From Saprospiraceae bacterium (GTDB lineage Bacteria > Bacteroidota > Bacteroidia > Chitinophagales > Saprospiraceae), in the NCBI GenBank assembly GCA_021739645.1, contig JAIPBL010000021.1:1-64000 (forward strand): DNA of 64,000 nucleotides. The letters are read 5' to 3'. Each line of letters starts with the position of its first letter. The stretch's first letter is position 1. Both the position numbers and the translations under genes were made by a program. Below the pieces are notes generated by a model, which was not told where the DNA came from, did no database searches, and worked only from the letters and a program-made list of their open reading frames with translations. This document shows, piece by piece, positions 46,201-53,204 of this stretch.

Positions 46201-49200
46201 AAACTGCTGCACATACCGTCACCATTTCATCGGCATGTCCCCCGATAGCGGTTGACGATGCGGCCAACGGACAAGGTGGTGCGCCCATTACAATCAATGT
46301 GCTATCCAATGATACCGATGTAAACAACAACATCAACCCTTCCTCTGTATCCATCATCACCCAGCCGGCCAACGGCTCTGCGGTCCTTTCGAATGGGCAG
46401 GTGGTCTATTTGCCCAACGGGACTTACGAAGGAGTTGACCTATTTACTTACCGGGTTTGTGACTTGACCTCGCCAACGCCACTGTGCGATACCGCAACTG
46501 TCATTGTGACAATTGACCCAACGACGGTGGATGCCTGTTCGGAGGCGGTAAGAAGGCAGGTGTATTATTTGCCATATCCTGAACAGGATGCCCGACTTGC
46601 GCTGATAGCCTCTACGGGAGCCGCCTGGTTGCCCATTCCGAGCAATAATATTCGTACCATCATCAGTATAAAAATACCATACCCTGGTATGACCCTGGTT
46701 TATGACCATTGGGAGGATGGATATGAAGCTGATTCCAATAACCCTGGGCAAAGCACGACGCAAGTATGGGGCGATGGGAATCCATACAACGGCATTGCGC
46801 CTGGTTATCCAGATGATATATTGCCTCCAGGGGCAGCCATTGTATTGGATAACACAATGCCTTCCGCACCACGGGTGGCATCCAATATTTTTTATGATGG
46901 AAAAGATAAGATTGTGTCTTCCGGGGCTATAACCGTAACACAAATTTCGGGAGAGCCTTCCATTATCTTCGTACAGTGCATGAAGACAAATGTTACTAAT
47001 ACCGCAAATTTTGGGAAGTCTTTCACAATTCCCGTTGGACAAGATTTCAACAGCCAGGATTTTGCTTATACAGCCTTGTTTATCAGGGCTTCTGAGAATA
47101 ATACAACTGTTAAAATTGATAAGGATAACAACGGAAGTTTTGAAACGACTACGACTTTGAATGAAGGGCAAACTTATTTTGTTAACGGTGGCGTGTTGAC
47201 AGGTGCTATCGTGACCAGTTCCGCTCCCATCGGCGTTGACCTTCATTTTGGTGGAGTAGATGGTTATTCATCCCGGGAAGCACCCATTTTCCCTGCTACC
47301 TGGTATTCGGATGTTTACTATACCCCGGTGCCCTCAACGCAATCCCCTGATTCGTCGGTAGTGATGCTCTACAACAGTTTGAACAGGTCTATTGATATCA
47401 ATTGGTACTTCGGCGCTTCTAGCAGTGGGACTGTGACGCTACCAGCCAAAAGCGTAAAGCGATTTCCGCTGGCTGTTTCATCCAATGAAACTTACAAGTT
47501 TGTAAACCCAACAGGTGAATCGTTCACAGCGATCGAAATTGTCGATTCATATACTCCAGGCGGGGGAGGTAATTCGGGTTCCACTTATGATTGGGCATTT
47601 AACCTGATTTCGGAAGACCGATTGACCAGTTTTGCAGCAATTGCCTGGGCGCCAGGTTCTATAGACGGTACAGTTAATGGCAATCCAATTTGGGTTACAC
47701 CAGCTGCCAATACAACGATTTATGTCAAGTACGATGGGGATGTTATAAACGGTGGGAGTGTAAGTCCATGTGGGTTGCATTATGATGTATCTTACGTTTT
47801 AAACGAACTCAGGTACAAAAAGCTATTGGACAGTGACAATGACCAAAGCGGGTTGGCCATATATACTTGTGATGGGACTAAAATTGCTGCGGTGTATGGT
47901 GAAGACCCTTCTTTATCCGTGCCAGCTAACCCTAACTGGGATGTGGGTTCAACCATCCAGCCATTCTGTGGGGAGAAATTGATACTTGCCAACGATGACC
48001 GGGCCTACACGCTGACAAACCAGCCCGTGACCATTCCTGTTTTGAAAAATGACTACGGATTTTTGGCGGTAATCGACCCGGCTACCTTGAGCACTTTGGG
48101 GTATCTCCAACCTAAAAACGGAACAGCCACCATCAATTCAAATGGGACGATGCTTTACACCCCCAACACGGGCTTTGTTGGCTCGGATACGCTGGAGTAC
48201 GGTATCTGTTCAACGCCTGGCTCACCGCCCAACGTCGTTTGCGACCGGGCGTTTGTCATCATTGTCATCAACGCTTGTCCTGCACCAGACCAACGAAACA
48301 TTATCGCCGGTCAAATCTTTTTGGATAAGAACAAGGACGGTATAAAAAATGAGGACGGTATTGGGTTCACGCCGGGTAAGGTCTATCTGTACGTGGATGG
48401 CAATTGCAACGGGACCATAAACACGGGTGAACTGGCGGATTCCGTCATCGTGGATAGTTCGGGCACCTACCAGTTTCTCCGGGTTCCCGAAAAAATTGTG
48501 TCGGACAACTTTGACGGGTCAAGCGGGAGTAGTACCTGTAATTCTGGTACCGATGGCACTGCGCCTTGGGCTACCAATTGGGTGGATGCAGGGGAAGGTG
48601 GTTCAACAGGTTACTGCGTATCTCCTGTACAATCTTCAAGTAATACAGATGCAGAAATTATTTTGGACGGCGCTTTCGGCTATGCGCTCCGACTGGACGA
48701 CAATAACGTATCAGCTACAAGGACACTCAACTTGAGTGGAGCTACCTATGCCTTCTTGAGTTTTTCTTATCGACGGGCGTCCAGCACATTGACCAGTGGC
48801 GAAGACATACTGGTTCAGGTATCAACCAATGGCAGCAGTTTTACGACTATTTATACCATACACGGCAGTGGAGCGACAGATGCTGCCTATATCAAAGTGT
48901 ACAATCAGAATATCTCTTCTTACACTGGGTCCTCCACCTATGTGAGGTTTTTGACCAACAATAATGTGGATGAAGCAGACCATGTTTTTATTGATGACGT
49001 TTCCATCCGCTACCTAAAATACCCACAGTGCTATATCACGAAAATAGACCCTTCCCTCATTCCTGCGGATTATTACCTGACCACAGCGGGGCAACATACT
49101 ATGACGGTAGTAAATGCTGCTACTTGCCTAGGGCTGTATGATTTTGGCATTGCCAAAAACAGCACTTCCATCAGCGGTACGCTTTACAATGACCCCAATG

Positions 49201-52200
49201 GGTTGTCAGATGGCTTGGTGAACGGGACGGCATTTGGCTCGCCCGCTGGTGTTGCCGTGTATGCCTACCTGATAGATGCAACAGGCAAGATTAGGTTCAA
49301 AGTCACGGTGAATAGCCTCAACGGCACGTTTACCTTTCCGCAGGCAGACGTCAACAGCACATTTAAGTTGATGGTCTCCACAAGCAATTTGGCCCTGTAC
49401 ACGGTCGCCCCCATTTCGGCCATATTCCCGGCAGGGTGGGCGAGTGCCGGGGAAGCTTATGGAACCAACAATGCGGCGGGAACTGGCAATGAAGCCGGTA
49501 CGCCGAACTCGATGATAGCAGTCAATACTGGAACGAGCGCAGTGACCGGGGTGAAAATTGGCATCCAGCAAGTGAATGCTGGCCCAGACAGGGAAGTTTG
49601 CCAGGATGGTACAACGACCATGGCAGCAGTCACCACCCCCGGCACGTGGACGGCTGACCCAATCAATCCTGGAGCAGCCACCATCACTTCGCCATCTTCA
49701 CCGACTTCCACCATTTCTGGGTTCAGCCATCCTGGCCTTTATCACTTCTTGTGGACCAACAACGGGGTCAGTGATACGGCAAAGGTGACCGTGGATAGTT
49801 TGCCTGCGGCAAATGCGGGTGTTGACCAAACCATTTGTACCGGTGCTTCCGCTACGCTGGTCGCAAGTGGTGGGGTTTCTTATGTTTGGAATGGATTGGG
49901 TGTTGGTGCATCGAAAAGCGTCTCGCCAGCCATTGAGACCACCTACACCGTGACCGTGACCAATGCGAAGGGTTGTACGGCGACCGACGCTGTCACCATT
50001 GCGATTGGGCCTTGCCCCGAAGTTTGCAACAACGGAATTGACGATGACTGGGACGGCCTGACGGACTGCGATGACCCTGATTGTGACGCACCGACCATTA
50101 CCGACGTGGCGCCAGTTCACCCAAGCAATTGCCCGGTGTTGGACAACGGGCAAATTACCATCACGGCTGCTGTTTCCGACCTCGAATACAGCATCGACGG
50201 AGGTGTATCTTTTCAATCATCAAACGTGTTCACGGGCTTGTTAGCAGGGGATTATTATATCCGGGTGCGAAACACCAATACGGGCTGTTTTGAAGATTAT
50301 GCAGGCAATCCAGTGGTCATCCTCGAAATTGATTGCCCGGAAATCTGTGACAATGGCATTGATGACGATGGCGATGGCCTCATTGACTGCTTGGACAGCG
50401 ATTGCGAACCTATCCCGAATGCTGGTTTCAATGTCAATATTTGCATAGGTACAAGTTATGTGCTTTCAGCAAGTGCGAGTGGGGGCGTCTCTCCATATAC
50501 CTACAATTGGGATAATGGACTTGGAAGTGGGCAGAGTCATACGGTTACCCCTTTGGTCACAACGGACTATCATGTTACGGTTTCTTCCGCAACTGGCTGT
50601 ACCTCCATAGACACCGTAACAGTCACACCGATACTGTGCCCGGAAGACTGCACCGACGGAATTGATAATGACGGGGATGGCATGGTGGATTGCATTGACC
50701 CGGATTGTATTGCCGTAGCTGCGCCACATTTGACCGGCGATGTTTATCAAACCTGCCCCGGTATTGTGTTCCAGGAGCAGCCCATTTTCAACGACGACAA
50801 CCTGCAAAACCCGGCTTACAGCATCTTCTCTCCCCCGAGTAAAGGGACGGTTGCCATCAATTACCAAGGGGTTTTCACCTACACCCCTTTCAATTCGCTT
50901 TGTGGGGTGGATAGCTTCAAATATCAAGTATGCAATGCAGTCGCTGGCTGTTGCGACCAAGCAACGGTCGTTTTAAACATAGGCGACAATAACCCGCCTG
51001 TGCTGCACAATTTGCCAGCTGATATTACCATCAATTGTGGGGAACCAATACCCGTGGCTCCAATTGTGTTTGGCGTGGACGATTGCCCCGGCATCTTTGT
51101 TTCATTTAGCGAAGTAAACAATCAGGTCAACGCTGGTTCTTGCCAGACTTATACGATTGTCCGTACCTGGACGGCCACGGATCAATGCGGAAACTCAATC
51201 AATGCTTCGCAAACAATCACCGTTGAAGATGTTGAAGCACCAGAAATGTTCAGGGTTTACACCCTTGCCAATGGTAAAAGATTGTTGGCCGGAGTGACTT
51301 CAAAGGCAAGAACCAGTTGGCAGCATGTCAAGTTTCCCATCAGCTTTATTTCAGTGCCAATTGTCTTTTCACAGGTAATTTCGGACAATTCGCCGGAGGC
51401 CGTAATTGTCGGAATGCGAAACATCAATACCGAAGGATTTGACCTTAGAATCCGGGAAGAAGAGGCTGGTGATGGAATACATGCCAATGAACAAGTAGCA
51501 TGGATGGCCATGGAGCCAGGCAACTTGACCGATGCGAGCAAACTTCAATCAGGCCTGCTCACCAACGTCAACCAAACGATGAAAACGTTGAATTATACAA
51601 CACCATTTATTAATCAGCCAGCCATTATTGCCTCGACTCAAACCAATTTGGAGAACGATCCAATTCAGGTGCGTTTTTCCAATCCAACGAACAGCTCCAT
51701 CAATATGTACCTGGAAGAAGAGAAATCGTTGGATGTAGAAGTGATACATGCCAATGAGTCGGTGGCTTATCTTGCTGCTAAACCTGGTGTTATTACGGAC
51801 GCCAACGGCGATTTTGTAGCCATTGCAGGAGGGGTGACCTTGAACCAGAGCTGGGTTACGGTGGACCTTGGCAAGCGATTCACCAAGCCCGTCGTGCTAT
51901 TTGGTGGGCAGTTGGCTGGAAACGACCCCGCAACGATTCGGGTCCGGAATGTAACACCAACCAGCTTTGATGTCAGGATTCAAGAATGGGGATACCTGGA
52001 TGGGACTTTGCCACTGCGAACAGTCTCATATTATGTAGTGGAGGGCAGCATACCGGCCTTTTTACAAAATGCCTGCTCGCCCGCCCAGACGAATTTGATA
52101 CCTGGATTCAACTTGTTTGCGGTTGACAATTGCGACATCCAAGTTTCCATGGATTACTCGGAAAGCAGTAACCTGACACCGAATGGCTTGATTAAAAACA

Positions 52201-53060
52201 AGATTTGGATTTCAGCGGATGACTGTGAAAATGCGACCACTTTATTGCGAAGCGACACTTGCAGCATCGCAGCGGTGCGACTGAGGGCGAGCCTGAATGG
52301 GGCCAGGTTAGGCACGGCGGCCAATGCTACCCTTATGCGGGACAACTTGCGCACTAAAGGTTTCATTCCAGCCGGGAATCCTTACAGCCTTTCGCCAAAT
52401 AGCAACCCAGACCCTAATGCTCAAGTCTTGCTTCCATCACTGCTGGAGGTATCTGGCGATAATGCGATTGTGGACTGGATATTGGTTGAAATCAGGAATG
52501 AAGCCGCTCCTTTTGGAATTGTGCAAAGCATGCCTTGCCTTCTACAGCGTGACGGTGACATCGTGACAAAAACTGGCGAGGATGTGATTGTTTTTAATGG
52601 GGTAGCTGAAGGTAATTTCCATGTGTACATAAAGCACCGCAATCACCTGGGCATGATGACAGCGAGTTCAGTTTACCTGAATATGAGTGACGTTCCACTT
52701 GTTGACTTCTGTGAGGTTGGTGGGAATATTCATAATTCAAGCATCGCCGGAAGACTGAGCAATGGCAACCTGATGATGTGGTCGGGAGACTTGAACAACG
52801 ACAACAAAGTCATCTATCAAGGGCCGCTCAACGACGTGTTCTTGTTGTTCTCCAGGGTGATGACGGCCCCGGGCAACTCACAGAACCTGGCCAACTTTAT
52901 TCGGGGCGGTTATGAGGATACCGACTTGAACTTGGATGGGAATGCCATTTATCAAGGGCCTGGCAACGATAGGTCAATGCTCTTGCTCAACACGGTTTTG
53001 GCGCACCCTACCAATGCATACCTTTTGGCAAACTTCATTGGTGCGGCAGCTTTACCATAG
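37233..53060 (+). CDS. Giant mosaic surface protein, 5275 aa (lectin-like, sialidase-like, IgGFc-like)
   Basis: An intact 15.8-kb gene with signal peptide (about residues 1-27, ending ANASA). Approximate order: beta-sandwich 60-240; acidic linker CNNGIDDDGDGLIDCADSDC; CBM-like 266-415; LamG-like with 'YLGLKYGITLSHNYL' 450-860; two SprB-like 862-1016; scaffold copy A 1025-1710 carrying a DNRLRE/CBM96-like insert and a second sandwich; four 85-aa repeats 1714-2070; scaffold copy B 2073-2735 carrying sialidase-like repeats; three more 85-aa repeats to 3003; cadherin-like 3005-3095; IgGFc-binding-like 3100-3583; cadherin-like; SdrD-B-like with a CBM/MAM-like insert 3688-4030; Ig-like; linkers; HYR with an H-type-lectin pair about 4580-4945; final dockerin-like module 5010-5275. 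No canonical T9SS domain is present. Probably a surface adhesin. Confidence 0.92.
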   Translation: MRIHKHKTYLATIALGLFLFGANASAMPFAEKSFGKLKNNVSQLLKVNGYKIAVFVLPPAPPSSISVAVNASSDDAEENFSSGSVSLTSSDIELVQDGSANQQSGMRFNTIAIPKGATITSAYIEFTAKAANTGALTLTLSGQAIDNAPSFTSSAGNISSRTKTTATVSWSPADWNTIGQTYQTSSITSIVQEIVNRSGWASGNSMVIMATGPTTATRTAQSYDGVPASAPTLVVNFTTASPEICNNGIDDDGDGLIDCADSDCSFITNNEFNNGVTGWELYVQSGNTATRSVDNTSQLSGVNSGFTNITAASGTDWHIQFVQTGKSITAGKTYNVTFQAKAVANRNISVMLQLGQSPWTSYWYQPVALTTTGQTFSYNFQVNTTIAGNIGLYFNLGESNANVWLDKISFSEICTVPENCSNGIDDDGDGLIDNDDPDCQVYLPGGVAGATLWLKANVGAGTTAEGATVSNWQDLSGAGNNATTALNPGWTNPGLNPPVYRAGTSALGINFNPSIDFSGDKSLDGLAGLSPKQVFAVFKNPTSGKDLIGFDDADGGGGGAQSALIYWATQLQMQARNTTGNNYFGAYLFHSAPATQPLIFDGQHITSTTGSLLLNGGTTTTASNFGTPPAPFTGGYRLNKSSDNQYPANGQIAEVISFNTNLSTTNRQKVTSYLGLKYGITLSHNYLNSAGATIYNVSTYGNNIGGIGRDGASSLYQKQSRSVNAGLQVVIGNDNTIASDNAANFSEFQIDNSALVWGDNAGSVAAWTATGAPIGTQIVARTWKVQETGIVGYVKIQVADNSGTNGLPNEGTNPVSLLVDADGNFAAGATLVPMTLNGTNWEANVNLTNGQYFTFGMGCTISLASSQVNVTPCYGASNGAINLSPSGGIAPYTYTWSDIGSTGNFQNRTGLAAGDYKVVVTDAAACAAVAYFTITQPVAITLSGAVSNAVPAGSSNGAIDLTVTNGASPFAYAWSASSGGVVPSGQASGQDLTGIVAGTYKVIVTDAGSCTISATYSVQNSVTKQLYLSDPSQALDRVDPVATADGTTATTSVISGVGGGTPTTVTLDVLADSDVDQAAAYTNWGNCTVLVLNGSSSALDHPLLKFDLSGIPADAIISSATMTLVRIGGGATGSSGSSSTSVNVSAHQVTNAWTEGTGSCSGVSGVANWTQRQTGSNWTTAGGDYNPTAEATSSVAGSGSYSWDIPNMVQNWINTPSNNQGVLLKMVTEPTAFYKQFASRENSTVANRPKLTITYTLPNNSSTTFTQNPVLCSPLQMPAGGAVAVKTYLSNIVGITSSISVASTSNGSSASVASGGTLSFSHTPGTGSNRLLLVSVAVGNTGVSDETAPGTVTGVTFGGTAMTLVNTVYSGYAVRSYIYRLLNPTANPSANVVITIGTKTSGVIASATTFNGVNQTTPFGTPESFIANGTNYFVSGNVSSASGELVYSTAAVDEYTGVQQGISVGSGQTELWNNSGFNWVSGASSTSLGASSVTLTYNFLDYEDGCMAAVSIKPAPALSTMPVNPNISAVLKYGSTTIATLTNPTYNSSTGLLTWTQTLGSAVAIPAGQAISLVVTNNEPGISFRIAYDSQTKPSKIELPVSTYIDISSYAVYDAPYPGGNIITNAVGGTYVYPRAVVTDPFGFSDITAMNITINPPGTTVAATSVATSDCTRTYEYTWVTPFSAGTFTLPATAKEGYENTVTDVQPLSFDLCSPTIGTPVFALGATSSRCQGAGSATYSATSSNTTGITYSLDAASLAAGNTISSVTGAVTYAVGWGGTTTITATASGCGGPKTATHVVTISPIVNTPIFVLGTSSVRCQGTGTVTYTATATNTTGITYSLDATSLSAGNSINASTGVVNYTAGWSGTSTITASAAGCSGPKTATHTVTHTLTVATPVFALGATSTRCQSGGSVTYSASASNSTGITYSLDAASVAAGNVINASTGAVTYASGWNGTSVITTSAAGCNGPKTATHTVTITPNGTLTFALGATSSRPAGNGNVTYTATANNGGSVSYSLDATSLDAGLTINSNTGMVNYTPSWVGTSIITASVAGCGGTLTATHSASSGNVFKQLYLSDPSQSLDRVHPGLVSPVDNTTASTSYLCQGAGTRGAFNLPTDISNQLGGDNSQTPDVAVYESAGTETLHMVFMGKASGASKKNIYYSSKTGTGAWSAPDLISNDGFNQDALVYPSIAVDANNKAHVVYAHKNGASDLKINIYYVTNASGSWSSPVRISDDSFNQDAATPEIALDANGKAYVVYQHKSGSDARKNIYYVTNASGSWSSAVRISNDGFAQDVKDNPAIAVDASNKAHVVFAHKNGASDAKINIYYVTNTSGSWSSAARISDDGFAQDAQPNPSIALDENGKPHAVFAHKNGASDAKINIYYTNKTSGSWSTPVNLSNDINVQDSKNPDLSISSCTGIVRVVFANEGKNIFYTENSGSGSSWTTLLDLNPTTPTKTDSGENPAIAISGSMAHVVFEDKHISLGDKLDVWQVSAPLPPATSLATTTFTQTPAMCSPLTIKAGQPITVTNYVSIVSGSMPASPNITAVLKYGASNIITLSSPTYSGGLLAWTGTLLSDVAVPAGQAIVLEITTSQAGVSFKIDFDSQAKPSKIDLPVSTFIDISSYAVYNAAYPGGSIILSTTTGTTVYPRAVVTDPFGFADITAMNITITPPNTTVAATSVATAGCTRTYQYTWNTTGLGGTYSLPATAKEGYENAVSDLLALSFDICSPAIGTPVFAMGATSARCQSAGTVTYTATSTNSTGMTYSLDAASLAFGNTINAATGAVSYVAGWSGTSVITASAAGCGGPKTSTHSVTMTTTVGTPVFTLGASSYRCQAAGTVTYTASATNSSGITYSLDATSLGGGNTINASTGVVTYSAGWFGTTTVTASAAGCNGPALATHTVTVANAVGTPVFALGASSGRCGGGVFFYTATATYSTGITYSLDAASLAGGNSINSSTGQVTFAASWMSASTITATASGCSGPKTAAHTVTISSACPPIAVDDAANGQGGAPITINVLSNDTDVNNNINPSSVSIITQPANGSAVLSNGQVVYLPNGTYEGVDLFTYRVCDLTSPTPLCDTATVIVTIDPTTVDACSEAVRRQVYYLPYPEQDARLALIASTGAAWLPIPSNNIRTIISIKIPYPGMTLVYDHWEDGYEADSNNPGQSTTQVWGDGNPYNGIAPGYPDDILPPGAAIVLDNTMPSAPRVASNIFYDGKDKIVSSGAITVTQISGEPSIIFVQCMKTNVTNTANFGKSFTIPVGQDFNSQDFAYTALFIRASENNTTVKIDKDNNGSFETTTTLNEGQTYFVNGGVLTGAIVTSSAPIGVDLHFGGVDGYSSREAPIFPATWYSDVYYTPVPSTQSPDSSVVMLYNSLNRSIDINWYFGASSSGTVTLPAKSVKRFPLAVSSNETYKFVNPTGESFTAIEIVDSYTPGGGGNSGSTYDWAFNLISEDRLTSFAAIAWAPGSIDGTVNGNPIWVTPAANTTIYVKYDGDVINGGSVSPCGLHYDVSYVLNELRYKKLLDSDNDQSGLAIYTCDGTKIAAVYGEDPSLSVPANPNWDVGSTIQPFCGEKLILANDDRAYTLTNQPVTIPVLKNDYGFLAVIDPATLSTLGYLQPKNGTATINSNGTMLYTPNTGFVGSDTLEYGICSTPGSPPNVVCDRAFVIIVINACPAPDQRNIIAGQIFLDKNKDGIKNEDGIGFTPGKVYLYVDGNCNGTINTGELADSVIVDSSGTYQFLRVPEKIVSDNFDGSSGSSTCNSGTDGTAPWATNWVDAGEGGSTGYCVSPVQSSSNTDAEIILDGAFGYALRLDDNNVSATRTLNLSGATYAFLSFSYRRASSTLTSGEDILVQVSTNGSSFTTIYTIHGSGATDAAYIKVYNQNISSYTGSSTYVRFLTNNNVDEADHVFIDDVSIRYLKYPQCYITKIDPSLIPADYYLTTAGQHTMTVVNAATCLGLYDFGIAKNSTSISGTLYNDPNGLSDGLVNGTAFGSPAGVAVYAYLIDATGKIRFKVTVNSLNGTFTFPQADVNSTFKLMVSTSNLALYTVAPISAIFPAGWASAGEAYGTNNAAGTGNEAGTPNSMIAVNTGTSAVTGVKIGIQQVNAGPDREVCQDGTTTMAAVTTPGTWTADPINPGAATITSPSSPTSTISGFSHPGLYHFLWTNNGVSDTAKVTVDSLPAANAGVDQTICTGASATLVASGGVSYVWNGLGVGASKSVSPAIETTYTVTVTNAKGCTATDAVTIAIGPCPEVCNNGIDDDWDGLTDCDDPDCDAPTITDVAPVHPSNCPVLDNGQITITAAVSDLEYSIDGGVSFQSSNVFTGLLAGDYYIRVRNTNTGCFEDYAGNPVVILEIDCPEICDNGIDDDGDGLIDCLDSDCEPIPNAGFNVNICIGTSYVLSASASGGVSPYTYNWDNGLGSGQSHTVTPLVTTDYHVTVSSATGCTSIDTVTVTPILCPEDCTDGIDNDGDGMVDCIDPDCIAVAAPHLTGDVYQTCPGIVFQEQPIFNDDNLQNPAYSIFSPPSKGTVAINYQGVFTYTPFNSLCGVDSFKYQVCNAVAGCCDQATVVLNIGDNNPPVLHNLPADITINCGEPIPVAPIVFGVDDCPGIFVSFSEVNNQVNAGSCQTYTIVRTWTATDQCGNSINASQTITVEDVEAPEMFRVYTLANGKRLLAGVTSKARTSWQHVKFPISFISVPIVFSQVISDNSPEAVIVGMRNINTEGFDLRIREEEAGDGIHANEQVAWMAMEPGNLTDASKLQSGLLTNVNQTMKTLNYTTPFINQPAIIASTQTNLENDPIQVRFSNPTNSSINMYLEEEKSLDVEVIHANESVAYLAAKPGVITDANGDFVAIAGGVTLNQSWVTVDLGKRFTKPVVLFGGQLAGNDPATIRVRNVTPTSFDVRIQEWGYLDGTLPLRTVSYYVVEGSIPAFLQNACSPAQTNLIPGFNLFAVDNCDIQVSMDYSESSNLTPNGLIKNKIWISADDCENATTLLRSDTCSIAAVRLRASLNGARLGTAANATLMRDNLRTKGFIPAGNPYSLSPNSNPDPNAQVLLPSLLEVSGDNAIVDWILVEIRNEAAPFGIVQSMPCLLQRDGDIVTKTGEDVIVFNGVAEGNFHVYIKHRNHLGMMTASSVYLNMSDVPLVDFCEVGGNIHNSSIAGRLSNGNLMMWSGDLNNDNKVIYQGPLNDVFLLFSRVMTAPGNSQNLANFIRGGYEDTDLNLDGNAIYQGPGNDRSMLLLNTVLAHPTNAYLLANFIGAAALP
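42373..43440 (+). repeat. Four tandem 85-aa Ig-like repeats
   Basis: Each unit reads 'TPVFALGATSxRCQ', 'GITYSLDAASLAAGN', 'TGAVTY..GW.GT..ITA.A.GC.GPKTATH'. The DNA copies are similar enough (about 255-270 bases each) to allow recombination. The fourth is the most diverged. Confidence 0.9.
43770..44460 (+). repeat. Sialidase/BNR-like repeats (~55 aa, four to five units)
   Basis: Units contain 'ISNDGFNQD', 'AVDANNKAHVVYAHKNGAS' and 'INIYYVTNASGSWSS'. The period is about 165 bases and DNA identity between copies is high by eye. They probably form a beta-propeller. Confidence 0.88.
45430..46240 (+). repeat. Second array of three 85-aa Ig-like repeats
   Basis: These are the same family as the array at 42373-43440 and follow the second scaffold copy just as that array follows the first. 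The whole scaffold-plus-array block has therefore been duplicated. Confidence 0.9.
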
Positions 53061-53097
53061 GCAGAACATTAGTTAATTTGAGCTTAAAAGGTTTTAC

Positions 53098-53143
53098 AAG
53101 CCGCAGAGGAGCCAGCCGAAATGGGCTGACTCCTCTGCGGCTT
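53098..53143 (+). terminator. Long hairpin after the 5275-aa gene
   Basis: Twenty-base arms (53098-53117 and 53124-53143) pair with one mismatch around a six-base loop; the outer part is AAGCCGCAGAGGAG with CTCCTCTGCGGCTT. No T-run follows, but the stem is very stable. It separates the adhesin gene from the polysaccharide locus. Confidence 0.75.
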
Positions 53144-53204
53144 ATTGGTAGAGGTGCCACCTCTTAAAACAGATTCGATAGCCCAGCCGTCAAACACAGA
53201 ATAA

